In this document: one piece after another, positions 11,644-22,365 of the stretch
Layout of the letters: the number at the start of each line of letters is the position of its first letter
Numbering within the stretch: the stretch's first letter is position 1
Assembly: GCA_001599915.1 (NCBI GenBank)
Contig: BCIG01000002.1
Location: 310,001 to 374,000, forward strand
Direction of reading: 5' to 3'
Source of the DNA: Symbiotaphrina buchneri
Taxonomy: Eukaryota > Ascomycota > Symbiotaphrinales > Symbiotaphrinaceae
DNA length: 64,000 nucleotides
Translations under genes and position numbers: made by a program
Notes under the pieces: generated by a model
The model's database searches: none
What the model saw: only the letters and a program-made list of their open reading frames with translations
What the model was told of the DNA's origin: nothing

Positions 11644-13386
11644 ATGGTGTTCGAGCTGCAATTCCTTTCCATCAACAAGCAGCCAGAGCCGACAACAGCG
11701 TGCGATGGCTGCGCTGCTCGGAAGGTCAAATGCAATGGGCGACAACCGTGCCGGGCGTGCAGCAAAGCTGGGATCACTTGCACGAAGCTGCGCGTGAGGC
11801 AGCGACCGGGACCGAAGACCATCCGGAGATCTACCAGACGCGCTATCAGTGCTCCAACAGCGTCGTGGATGCTCAGTAGACAGTGCCAGCAGTCAGGATC
11901 TGGGTCTAGATGATGGAAAGACGTGCGTGGTGGCGGCCTTGGCTGAGTCTGCCTCAACGGTCGCGCCTTCGCCGACGGACACGTCATGCTTTTCAGCACC
12001 CCCAGAGTCATCGCGGAGGATACCCCTTGCCGATCTAAACTTGTGCCTGGATATCTTCCAGCACAAACTCTATCCACTATGGCCTGTCGTGAGCAGAATG
12101 GAGTTGGTAAGACGCCTGAAATCAGCAGCAGATGTCGAGGCATATGTGCTGGCAGTCACAGTCTGCGCCGTCACTATTTCGCAGCTGGATCTGTCTGTAG
12201 AGGATCGAGACAGCCATGGATATCCTCCACTCGATAGAGATGATTTGATCGAAGAGGCGGAGAGGACACGCCGGGATATAGGATACGAAGACAGACCGCC
12301 GTCGTTCGACATGACCAGGTGCTCGTTCTTTCTCCACATTGCACTTGCAAATTCAGGACGTGTCCAGAAAGCGACAATGAAGTTGCGTGAGGCCATCACA
12401 TTTGCGCATATGCTAGGTTATCACAGGCCGGATCATTACACGCAGCTTCAAGAGGGCGAGGCGCAGATACATCTGAGGATGGCGTGGCTGTTGTTCATTA
12501 CAGAGCGGTAAGAGAAAGCACTCATAGGATTCCTCTACCAAGTGGTGAAAGTAATGCATCTAATTGATGGCCAGTGGTCACTCTACGAGATTTCATCTTC
12601 CAGCTATAATGCAGATCGACCCGGACCTGCCCGAGTTACAGTCTGAGGAGGAGCCAGTCGTTCTCATGCCATTCATGAGCCTTTGCAGACTCTTCTACAA
12701 CTTCGGGGACGCCATGACGCGGGATTTCTCACAGCAAACAACAGACGCTCTGATATCGATGCAGATGCAGCTGCGCGCGAAACCCGCCCTCTCACGATGT
12801 AGCAGCGACCTGCAGCGTGCGGACTTCCTCATCACACAGCAGTGGATGCAGCTTTTGCTCTGGAAGATGGCCATCTGCAAGCTGGTCTTGCCTTCGTCGG
12901 CCGACCAGGAGTTCCTCAGCTTATCGTTTCCAGAAAGTACGGCGCGGAGGGTGCTGACGTCGTTGGAGGCTCTGCCGAGGGAGACGTTCGAGTCTCATGG
13001 TCTAGGCATGGTAAGCAGTGGAAGTTGAGGTAGAGATCGATGCTTAGCTGACATTCCCTTGGCAGGGCATGAAGCTCTGCGAAGTCGCAATGTCGCTCGC
13101 AGACTTCATAACATGCGTTCCGACCGTCGAGCAGTCCTTCATGGCCATGCAGGTAGGCCCACGCCATGTTCTCGCGACATTGGCTTCATTCCTTGCCTCT
13201 TATCGCGGTGGTACGGGTCCGTCCTGGCATATCTTGCAGCAGCAGATGGTCATTTGCGGCATGGGCATGCCCGGCACATTCAACATTTTAAGCCCTCTTG
13301 ACTTGGGAGATGCCTTGGATGGCGCAGAGAACTTTCTGGATGAAGGCGACAACTCTCTGTCTCTCGAATCCTACTCGGGATTATAA
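11644..13386 (+). CDS. Zn2Cys6 transcription factor (maltose/xylan regulator-like layout)
   Basis: The N-terminal binuclear zinc cluster is complete: C20-x2-C23-x6-C30-x5-C36-x2-C39-x6-C46, followed by a basic RPGPK-type linker. The middle region (HMLGYHRPD and neighbours) is the fungal-specific regulatory domain. Clear introns are 12508-12574 and 13011-13065; the final exon is 13066-13386. Between the zinc cluster and the middle region the frame changes at about 11830-11860. A GT..AG intron at 11794-11860 would repair it, but it removes a linker that looks conserved, so a single indel is an equal possibility. The gene lies next to and on the same strand as the sulfatase and near the sugar transporter, suggesting local control. 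Nuclear, DNA-binding by family. Confidence 0.75.
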
Positions 13387-13854
13387 TGAGGCGAAGGAGG
13401 TATATTTCTTAGCAGGATACCAAAACATCCAGTCTTAGTAACATCACAGGCATACTGATATGGTATGCTGAGAGCTTTGGGAGGGCACGGCTTGTCCAGA
13501 AAATGACCCCAGTTGCCGAAATACCCCGCGGGCCTCGAGGTATAAACTCGCAAACGACGTTCCGATCACTCAAGAATGGATTTGTCAAATTATACTGGCG
13601 TGGTCCAAAGGTTTTGGCCAAGGCGTTGATCCGGTCCTTCTTTCGGGATAATCCTATTTCGTCCTAGTCCGCGTCTTAGGGCCAGCATTGCGGACATCTA
13701 AGGTACACGTACACCCGACATGAAAAGTCATTGCGTGCTTTCAGCTTTTCGCTGGTTGGTATGTTGGCTATGTGAACTTGCAGAAAATATTGCAACATCT
13801 GGGGTTATTACTGCAAGTTTATTTCTCACGTTTCAGCGGCTCTCAAAACGTGCA
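13387..13854. promoter_or_regulatory. Putative sulfatase promoter region
   Basis: 468 bp between the regulator stop and the preferred sulfatase ATG. An in-frame ATG at 13720 would add 45 residues without family similarity. The conserved sulfatase start (ASRKNILRLIADD) follows the ATG at 13855, so this stretch is treated as untranslated or promoter DNA. No specific operator could be assigned. Confidence 0.4.
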
Positions 13855-15291
13855 ATGGCTTCCCGAAAAAACATCTTACGACTTATCGCAGACGATCTGG
13901 GTAGAACGCTCGGCTGCTACGGCGAAGACCAAATCCACACTCCGAATATTGACAGCCTCGCGGACTCTGGCACGGTATTCCAAAATGCCTTTGCAAGCAC
14001 CGCCTCTTGCAGCGGCAGCCGCTCCGTCATTTATACTGGGCTACATACGCATCAGAACGGGCAGTACGGCCTCGGACATGGCAAGCATCACTTCATGACC
14101 TTTGACGGCATCAGCACCGCACCGGGACTTCTGAGAGATGCGGATTATCTTACTGGTATCCTTGGCAAGGTCCATGTCGGGCCCGATCATGTCTATCCCT
14201 GGGAGATCCGACGTGAGAGCGACACTCGAGATATGAACTGGGTCGCAGGCGAAGCTGCACGTTTTTTCAAAACCGCCAAGGAGGATGGTCGACCGTGGTT
14301 CTTGACTGTGGGGTTCATGGACCCCCATCGGGATGCGACAAGGGGTGGGTTTGGAAACAGCAACACAATAGCTGCGAGCGGAGGTCGCCCATACAAGCCT
14401 TCAGAGGTCGCCGTACCGAGCTTCCTGACCGATCTTCCCGAGGTACGGTCGGAGCTTGCAGAATACTATCGAGCGGTGTCACGGATGGATCACGGCATAG
14501 GGTTGATACTTGAAGCCTTGCAGCAGAATGACTTCGACCAGGAAACACTCGTCATCTTCACCAGCGATAATGGACCACCCTTCCTCAACTCCAAAACTAC
14601 CCTGTATGACGCCGGCGTCCATCTACCTCTCGTTGTCCGCAATCCAGGCGGTACACCGGGAGTGCTCAATCCGAACATGATATCCTGGGTCGACATCCTC
14701 CCCACTATCCTCGACTGGGCCGGCATCAATCCATCCCACGAGGTTAACGGCAACGACAACAGCACCGTCCGCTCAGGGCGCTCATTCCTGCCCATCTTAG
14801 GTTCCACTAACATCTTCGACGGCTGGACGCGCATTTTCGGCTCACACACCTTCCACGAAGTGACAAACTACTACCCGACGCGGTTCCTCCGCACGGCGCG
14901 GTTCAAGTACCATCGGAACATCGCGTGGAAGCTCGATTTCCCCTTCTCCATCGACCTGTACGCGTCGCTGTCGTGGGAGGCGATTCGGAACTCCAAGCCG
15001 GTCATGATCGGCGCGCGCCCGCTGCAGGCATATGTCCAGCGCCCGCCGGAGGAGTTGTATGATCTGGAAGCGGACCCGCGCGAGGTGGTGAACTTGGCGC
15101 AAGATGAGAAGTATAGGGATGTTCTGCTCGAGCTGCGAAGGGAGGTGGAGGAGTGGCAGGCTGAGACGAGGGATCCCTGGTTGTTTAGAGATGGGGTGTC
15201 GTTGTTGGAGATGCGGCCTCATCTGGATGCGGGACTTGTGATACCAGATCGGTTTGATTTTGAGGTGGATCAGCCTGGTAATAACGGATAA
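13855..15291 (+). CDS. Type I sulfatase-family hydrolase
   Basis: Intronless, 478 residues from ATG 13855. The upstream in-frame ATG at 13720 gives an unsupported extension. The alkaline-phosphatase-like sulfatase fold is indicated by the metal-binding start LIADDLG (D13, D14), the substrate-side FTSDNGPP block and the C-terminal LYDLEADPREVVNLA, typical of arylsulfatase and heparan-sulfamidase-like enzymes. The catalytic position reads C52-S-G-S-R56 followed by SVIYTGLHTHQNGQYGL; the cysteine would become formylglycine. The usual core is C-x-P-x-R, so glycine at the third position is unusual. There is no signal peptide, suggesting an intracellular enzyme acting on an imported sulfate ester or sulfamate. 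The same-strand regulator upstream and convergent sugar porter downstream fit a small catabolic locus; the substrate is unknown. Confidence 0.88.
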   Translation: MASRKNILRLIADDLGRTLGCYGEDQIHTPNIDSLADSGTVFQNAFASTASCSGSRSVIYTGLHTHQNGQYGLGHGKHHFMTFDGISTAPGLLRDADYLTGILGKVHVGPDHVYPWEIRRESDTRDMNWVAGEAARFFKTAKEDGRPWFLTVGFMDPHRDATRGGFGNSNTIAASGGRPYKPSEVAVPSFLTDLPEVRSELAEYYRAVSRMDHGIGLILEALQQNDFDQETLVIFTSDNGPPFLNSKTTLYDAGVHLPLVVRNPGGTPGVLNPNMISWVDILPTILDWAGINPSHEVNGNDNSTVRSGRSFLPILGSTNIFDGWTRIFGSHTFHEVTNYYPTRFLRTARFKYHRNIAWKLDFPFSIDLYASLSWEAIRNSKPVMIGARPLQAYVQRPPEELYDLEADPREVVNLAQDEKYRDVLLELRREVEEWQAETRDPWLFRDGVSLLEMRPHLDAGLVIPDRFDFEVDQPGNNG

Positions 15292-15513
15292 TCGTTTTAC
15301 TGCAGTCTGTCGAACTGGTCTTTTTTAGAGAGGCATTGCCAGGGCGGGATCCTAGTATTCTGATATATATAGCATATTCTACATCACTTCAGAGCCTCTA
15401 TAGCCGCTTCGTATGAAAGAGATGGACAGGATTTGGATGTTCGAATTGATGTAACACTGATTATTTGGACGGTAATCAGACCTTTCCATTGATCTCTTCA
15501 TATTGCCTCAACT

Positions 15514-17203
15514 TCACTCCCTCGCTCTACCCTCCTCCGTCTCCAATTGCACTCCATCCTTCGCCTCATGCGCCTCCAATCTAGAAATCTCAACTCCCAC
15601 ACCTGACTCCGCCTGGTACTTGCCAAACTTCAACGTTGGCACGCCCGCCTCGAACATCTGGTTGATCTCCTCCAGCGACCGGCCCTTCATTTCCGGGACG
15701 CAGAGCAGGGCGAACAGGAATCCGCAGACGGCCAGACCGCCGAAGATGAAGCCGACTTTGGATTGTAAATTGGCGTACGGAGCGTCTAGAAGGTAGGGGA
15801 CGCTGAATGAGAATGCGAAACTGGAGTATATTAGTAGGGATATTGGGTCTGGGGCTAATTGGGATGGCAAGGGACGAGATGATGGGCTTACTTGGTGACA
15901 ATATTCACGATCGATGCCACACGCTGCGTCTTGTCCCGCAGTCGCGGCGCCGCGACCTCGGTGGTGATGATGTACGTCAGCGGGTCCCAGCTCCAGCAAA
16001 GACTGGCCGAGGACAGCGCAGTGCAAGCAACAATAAGCTTCTTGATGCCCAGCGATGGGGAGGCGATGGTTCCTACACCCGCCATGGTGAAGAGCCAGAT
16101 CATCTGCAGCACGGCGCCGATGAGTAAGATCTTCCTACGGCCGATCCGGTCGACGGTCAAGATGGCCGTGGCGCACGAGAAGGTGTTGATGCACGAGCTC
16201 ATGAGCGAGTAGCTGAACGCGTTGAAGCTGCCGACGGACTGCACGAAGAGCGTGCCGTACGCGGCGGTGAAGGGCGAGCCGGTGGCCTGGATGAAGAAAT
16301 TCATCCCGATGGCGATCAGTGTCCGCCGCCGGTTGACGCCCCGGAACAGATCGAGGTAGCTGCCTTTGTCCTGTTCTTCCAGTAGTGACGTCTTAAGGAG
16401 CTCCAGTTCGGTCGCAGGATCGTACAGTGGATTGGAGCCACGCAGACGCCGCAGCGACTTGAGAGCTTGCTCCTCCCGTCCCTTCAGGAGAAGCCAACGC
16501 GGGGACTCGGGGATAAACCAAACGAGGGAAGCGATCGTGACGGGGACGATGTAGAAGAGCCCGTTGGGAATGCGCCATGCGGCGTTGGTGTTCAACGTGC
16601 TAGTTCCTTTGCAGACGCTGTTGATGATGATGCCACCCATGAGAAGACTGGTTTGGTATGTCCCAACTGCAAGACCCCGGACAGGCGCTGGAACGATCTC
16701 GGCCTGGAAGACCGGGCACGTGGAGAGCTCCATGCCGATATAAAAGTAGTTGAGGATTCTACCCGCAAGGACTTGACCAATCGTCTGAGAGGTGATGAGG
16801 ACTGTGGCGGACATGATCGCCCAGATCGACATGCAGAACATAGAAGCCCTCCGGCCGAAGCGGGCGCTGATCAGGCTTCCGACATATAATCCTACACATG
16901 CATGAATCAGTTTCAATTCCAGACCAGTCGGGGAGTTCAATACTCACCAACGGCAAATCCGATGAAGTTCAAGCTGTTCAACAACGACAGGTAGTAAGCC
17001 GGGATAGCCCATGTCTTTGTCGTGGAATTGTATTTCCCGAATTGCTTCTTATATGCGGTCATGGCCTGCGAAGTGGCGATGCCTTGGTTGTCGAAGCCGT
17101 AGTTGAAGGACGAAAAGGCGATTAGGCAGACGGACATTGTCAGCTGCGGTGTGAAATGCCGCGAGATGCGGTTGTGCCGCAAGAAGGATGTAACGGACGC
17201 CAT
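15514..17203 (-). CDS. MFS sugar porter (maltose/lactose permease-like)
   Basis: Model: complement(join(15514..15820, 15892..16891, 16948..17203)), 520 residues. Sugar-porter signatures are readable: SARFGRRAS after TM2, the PESPRWLL block before the central loop, DRIGRRKIL in the second half, and PEMKGRSLEEI at the end of TM12. Hydrophobic segments amount to about 12 TMs. Both introns (56 and 71 nt) are canonical, and the joins restore GFAVGLYVG and NIVTNFAFS. The family imports hexoses or disaccharides with protons across the plasma membrane. The gene converges on the sulfatase gene with about 220 bp between stops. The substrate cannot be read from the sequence. Confidence 0.9.
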
Positions 17204-17889
17204 GATGATGTTGGTCCGCTCCTATTCCCTCTCCGGTTCGAGAATCCCTGCATGCATCCAAAAGTGCCAGTTCGACGACTTTATACCATTAGGGCAGGTT
17301 TGGGTAGACCCGCGAACCAAACCAAATTCCTAATCACGCAAATTGTCCTGCATGGCTGTGAGCGCGGCTCCGCGCGTCTACAACGCAACAATATGCGCTA
17401 TGAGAGATCTGGGGATATCCTTCTTTCGCGAGGGCGTGGACATTGTAAAAGACATTGCGCATTTGCGCGGTAAGTCCAACTTTCATCGGTTCATCTCTCG
17501 GGATATTCCAATATAGGAAAGGCCATTACCGACTTTCCTTGGCCAGCGAACAATTGCACCATCCAGTCTAGACTATATATGGTTGGATTGACGTCTAGAA
17601 AATGAACTTGAATCAATGACTGGAGTCCAGCCTAATATCCATATTTCACGTTGGCCAGTCCCAGGGAAAGCTTGAGGCCATAGCAAGAAGAATTCAACCA
17701 GAAGGTGAACGGAATCTCCGTGTCCTTCTCCTTGCAGCTCTGTGGCTTACATGTCTCCTCGCTCAAGGCCGTCAGACCAGCCAGATGGCCATGTTGTTCA
17801 CTGGCAGTGGCCCAAAATCATCCCCTCCTCCAGCACGAATAGCTGTCTTCCCATGAGAGCAATATATTACCCATTTCCAGCCCAGATCC
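17204..17889. promoter_or_regulatory. Upstream region of the sugar porter; 3' flank of the tubby-like gene
   Basis: About 690 bp lie between the sugar-porter ATG (17203, minus strand) and the stop of the next minus-strand gene. No ORF of interest is present. It should hold the porter promoter; no palindromic CGG pair stood out. Confidence 0.4.
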
Positions 17890-18508
17890 CTAACTCCGAC
17901 TACTATTATTCCTCGATGACTCTCTCCGCTTAATCTCCAACCTCACCATCGCCGTAACAACAATCTCATCAACCGCCTTCGAATCCAGCCCCTCAACATA
18001 GATATGCAGCTTTCCCTTCTTCGTCCACGCAAAGCTTGTCCATATATACCGCGCCAGCACCTCTCCGGTACTATCAACAAGCTTCAGACCCGGCCCCATG
18101 AAGCAACTTGTTTTCCACCGCAGCGGCCCGCCACCAGCGAGCGCTCGTGAAGCGGTATGCGCTGGTGAATATGCCGTCTTTGACCATCGCCATCTTGCGC
18201 CCTGCTGGCTCAGCGGTGCGGCCTGTCCCCATCACGATGTCGGTGTCATCGCCGAACCCGCGCATCTTCGCAGTGCCGACGGTCTCGCGCTTCGACTTGT
18301 CGCGGTAGACGACGACGTTTGGTCGTCCGGATGACAGCTCTACATAGTAGGCGGTTCTCACCTTGTCATCGTCAAGGATGAGGAAGCGACGGTAGAGAAA
18401 GCTGTTGGCGTTGTAGATGTGGAAGGTGCGCACGGGAGTTGGTGTCGCGGAAGGAGCGCTCTGGGGCTCTGGGACGGGGCCCGTTCGTGGAGAAGGGACC
18501 ACGAGCAT
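17890..18508 (-). pseudogene. Tubby/LURP-like-fold hypothetical protein, interrupted by one frame change
   Basis: Reads from ATG 18508 leftwards. The first part (TFHIYNANSFLYRRFLIL through DGIFTSAYRFTSA) and the last part (RWKTSCFMGPGLKLVD, GEVLARYIWTSFA) both look like one small fungal beta-barrel family with a late WK...GxGLKLVD..G.VxARY pattern. They lie in frames offset by one base, the change falling at about 18125-18160, where no GT..AG intron fits. So either a one-base indel has broken the gene or the sequence has an error. The protein would be about 200 residues with no signal peptide or membrane segment. Function is unknown; the fold assignment is my inference from the pattern. Its position between two transporter genes gives no clear role. 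Confidence 0.55.
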
Positions 18509-18774
18509 CGCTTATGTTATGTGGGTGACGGATGTGCAAGACAATATTTGGCACTCGATGTCAGGGAGGGAAAGGTGTCTCGCGACGAGAGGGTAGCTGC
18601 TGAGAAGTGGATGGTGGAAGACTCCAACTTCATCCCTAGCTGGCACCTTGTTGGCCACCAAAAGTCAACTCACACCAACCACAGACATCTCTCTACCGGT
18701 ATGCGAATACGGAGAAGGCCACCCACCTTGCCGGCTCTTTTTATTGGGCGGGACACATCAGCCAGCTGACGGGT

Positions 18775-20366
18775 TTAGATCGTGTATTTAAACCGTGGGC
18801 TGTTGTCGCCAAGTTCCGCAATTTCATCGTCAGACATGCCGGCCACTTTACCCTCTTCTTTACCCTCATCTCGGCGTTTGTTGATTCTCTTGAACCAAAA
18901 CGACATGAACAAATACACAGCGTTAGCGAAGAATATCAATGCCAACGTCACCGCGTGGCCTTTGATGTACCGCGGGCCTTCTGCTGTAGGATACAACTGT
19001 CGCCAGCCCCCCGGTTAGCACTCAAAAGACTTCCAGTCACAAGACCACGAGAGGGAATACGTACAAAAGGGGCCATGATGCCACTCAGATTCCCTCCCGT
19101 CAGCTGCAACCCCGTCGCTGTCGTTCTCTTTCCATAGCGCGGGTTATTCGTGGGCAGCCACGCCAGTGGCAAGCCCACCGTGACATACAAGCCCATCGCA
19201 ACAAGGAAGCATCCAAAGTAATGTACGCCGGACGTTGTATCGCCCAGCAGGATAGCATAACCCACGATGGAGACAATGCCAAACGCAACGGTGTAGTAGC
19301 CGCGCCGCTGCTGGATGTCCGAGAAGTGCGCCACGACCAGGTACGTAACGGCGCCGAGCACGTAGCAGGGGATCGTCAGCGCCTGGATCACAGGCGTTGA
19401 CCACCTCCCACCGCCAATCCCGCGGATAATCGTTGGAAGGAATGTACTATAGCCGTAGAGCATCGTGTCGACGCCGAACTGCGCCAGCACGAACGCAAGC
19501 ACTTTCCAGTCAAGGAAGGCGGCGCGAACGTCGGGCCAATGTAAGCGCTGGGCGCTGGCAGTCAGGCCAGTTTGTTGGCCTAGCTTCAACTCGAGAAACT
19601 CCTTTTCTCGCGGGGAGAGGAAGTAGGCGGTTCTGGGCTCGTCGGGCAGCGCAAACCATGTCACCACACCGAGCACCACAGTCGGCAGGCCCTCGATGAT
19701 CAGAATCCAACGCCAGCCACTTTGGCCCGCCACGCCGTCCATGAAGCCAATGGCGTAGGCCAGCAGCCCGCCGCACGCGCCTGCCAGAGCAGCACTGACG
19801 AACAAGTATCCGATGCGTAAAGCGATTTCAGTTTTGGTATAGAAGAAGGTGAGGTAGACGGCTAGTCCAGGGAATAGGCCTGCTTCAACGACGCCGAGAA
19901 GGACCCGGCAGGCGATGAAGGCGCCGTAGGATTGCACGATGCCAGTCAGCGTCGCGATGATGCCCCAGGAGGTGGCGATGAAGGCGATGTACCGCGAGGG
20001 CGTGAAGGCTTTGAGAACGAGGTTGGAGGGCACCTCGAAGGTGACGTATGTGACGAATAGGATGGATGTTATGACTTGGAACTGGTTCCCGTGCAGGCCG
20101 AGGTCTTCTTCTAGAGAGTAGAGTCTGTGCGAGAACCCGAGTTAGTCATGACTTCGCAACAACAAGAACGGATAGAGAGATAGTCGCTGTTACCTGGCGT
20201 TCACGATATTCACGCGATCGAGGAAGCTGAAGAGATACAGGCCCATCACGATCGGTACAATATGCAAGTCCAGCTTGCGAAGGAGCTTCTTGTCAGATAT
20301 ATCGGTGTGTTGAAGCTCTCCATCTTGCTTTTCGCTGCTGCGGCGTTTTTCCCTGCCTTCAGCCAT
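18775..20366 (-). CDS. MFS transporter, anion:cation symporter (Dal5-type) family
   Basis: Model: complement(join(18775..18996, 19065..20124, 20194..20366)), 484 residues. The N-terminal block LLRKLDLHIVPIVMGLYLFS, then FLDRVNIVNAR, is the hallmark of the fungal allantoate/nicotinate-type ACS family, followed by FEVPSNLVLK and GVVEAGLFPG. Twelve hydrophobic segments are expected. Introns of 68 and 69 nt are canonical and keep frame. Known members import organic anions such as allantoate, vitamins, sulfonates and sulfate esters with protons. The last activity would suit the nearby sulfatase, but that link is inference. It is divergently oriented from the SDR at 21206. Confidence 0.9.
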
Positions 20367-21205
20367 AACCGGTCAACAGCGGAATCGCATACGATCCGCT
20401 GTTTGGTGCTGACCAGAATCCGTATAGACCCTGTATATAGCTTGAAAAGGACTTTTCGTCTGAAGTCGTAGGTTGAAAGTCACCGTAGATGGCATGACGT
20501 AGAGTCTAGACTGCCAAATTTTTCTCGGCGACTCCGCACATGACAACCCATTCCCGAACAAGAGGGTCAGTGTCACCATCGGCGAATCGACGCCTGTCGT
20601 GTTGTGGAAAGGGTTGGCATTTCGTAATTGCCGAGTGCGTCAACCAATCGAATGGGGAAAGCAGCTCTGTACCACGCGCTTTCCAACGTCCCACAACGGT
20701 TAGGAGCTATGAACGTAGAATGAAAAGGCACGATACGGTCTTCATTGGCGGTGCCATGCAGAGGTGTTTATATACTGGCACGCTCCAGAACTGCAATTTG
20801 TATCAGCCACGATCCCAGACTGCAACATTGCAGTGTCGCAATGAAGAACCACCATCTCTTTGGATCATTTGATTCAGTAATCTGCCGACTGCTCTGGAAA
20901 TGCCCCCCAGGATGTTAAGACTGGCTGAATTCTTCTTCTGCTTGCAGATGAACCACATCCAATTCATCTTGCTCTGCGTTTCCGCTTGTTGACTTCCTAA
21001 CCTCAAACATTGTCGAAGCGATGACGACGGGTGGGCTTCGCCAGGCAACCGCGATAGACCCTAACTAACGGCACGGAGATAAATCTCAAGTCCCAACCGC
21101 CGACTTATCTTTCTCGGCCGCGTCCGCCATTGCTAATTCTGCCGTCGCCAACGTCGCCCTCCAAGACACAATCGCATATCAAGCCGAAACTCCACGTTAC
21201 ACAAC
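20367..21205. promoter_or_regulatory. Divergent promoter between ACS transporter and SDR
   Basis: 839 bp separate the two start codons. No gene is seen. A motif CTTATCT (a GATA-factor site on the minus strand) occurs near 21104, close to the SDR start. Confidence 0.4.
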
Positions 21206-22293
21206 ATGTCCACCACCGACCTAGATAACCTGTTTGGGGTCAAAGGCCTCGTCGCCGTCATAACGGGCGGCGGCAGCGGGATCGGGCTGATGATGGCCAA
21301 AGCCCTCGAGGCGCACGGCGCCATCGTCTACATCGTCGCGCGCAACACGCAGCGCCTGGAAGCCGCCGCAAAACAAGCGGTGAGTCCAGCTTCAACGCAA
21401 GCCACACAGTCGCATGATTTCCCCGTGCCTGCAAAGACTGGCGGGCGGGCGAATCATAGTAGTCCTGCTGATAATGGAGTGTAGAAGCACGGCAACATCA
21501 TCCCCCTCACCGGCGACGTCTCGGACCACACCTCGCTGAACGCCGTCGCCGCGCGCGTACGCTCCGAAGTCGGCTACATCAACCTGCTGATCGCCAACTC
21601 CGGGACGAGCGGGCCCGCGATGCGGCCGTTGGAGGCCGGGATGAGCATCGCCGAGGTGCAAGCCATACTGCAGAGCACGTCGGCGGCGGACTTCACCGAC
21701 ACGTTCCACGTCAACGTGACGGGGGTGTTCTACACGATTGTTGCGTTCCTGGACCTGCTGGATGCGGGGAATAAGCACGGGAATGTGCTGCAGAAGAGCC
21801 AGGTCATTGCCACGGGAAGCATTGCGGCGTTTAATCGTGGCAGTAAGGCGGGGTTTGCGTATGGGACGAGTAAAGCGGCGGTTACGCATTTGATGAAGCA
21901 GTTGGCGACGGTTTTGGTGCCGTACGGCATTAGAGGGAATGTCCTTGCGCCGGGATGTATGTGCTGCTGTCGTCTGAGGGTAAGTGTTCACGCGGGCTGA
22001 TGAGGTTGTAGTGTACCCATCGGACCTTGCGGATGGGCTCATCCAGAAGCTGGGCGTCAAAGATCCGACGCAGGAAGGGTCGCTCAAGCGGGAAGAGTAC
22101 CCAGCTGAGCGCATAGGGACCGAAGAGGACAGTAAGTACCGCAAATTTGCTCGGCTTAGTAGCTTGATATCTGATATCTCGTGCAGTGGCCGGGACAATC
22201 CTGTACCTTGCGAGCAGGGCGGGAGCCTACTGCGATGGGCTTGTTGCCGTGACGGACGGCGGGAGATTGAGCATCGTCCCTTTGACGTACTAA
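21206..22293 (+). CDS. Short-chain dehydrogenase/reductase (classical SDR)
   Basis: Model: join(21206..21379, 21485..21956, 22012..22131, 22187..22293), 290 residues. It has the nucleotide-binding TGGGSGIG motif, the catalytic YGTSK (Y-x-x-x-K) preceded by a Ser-containing GSIAAF strand, and a C-terminal GLVAVTDGG strand. NSG replaces the more common NAG after strand 4. All three introns are GT..AG and the joins restore LAPGLYPSDL and ERIGTEEDMAG. The enzyme would be a cytosolic NAD(P)-dependent oxidoreductase; the substrate is unknown. It could be an outlying member of the metabolite cluster or an unrelated gene. Confidence 0.87.
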
Positions 22294-22365
22294 GATATAG
22301 AGCTAGAATGCGTTTTATATATACAGCCTATAGAATATTTATTTGGTTCATTCGCGGACCAAAGG

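Noticed and set aside
11794-11860. Intron in the regulator at 11.8 kb as the certain cause of the frame change
   Set aside because: It repairs the frame, but removes a conserved-looking RPGPK linker and lacks a clear branch site; left open as intron or indel.
13720-13854. Upstream in-frame extension of the sulfatase
   Set aside because: Hydrophobic but unlike a sulfatase signal peptide; similarity begins at ATG 13855.
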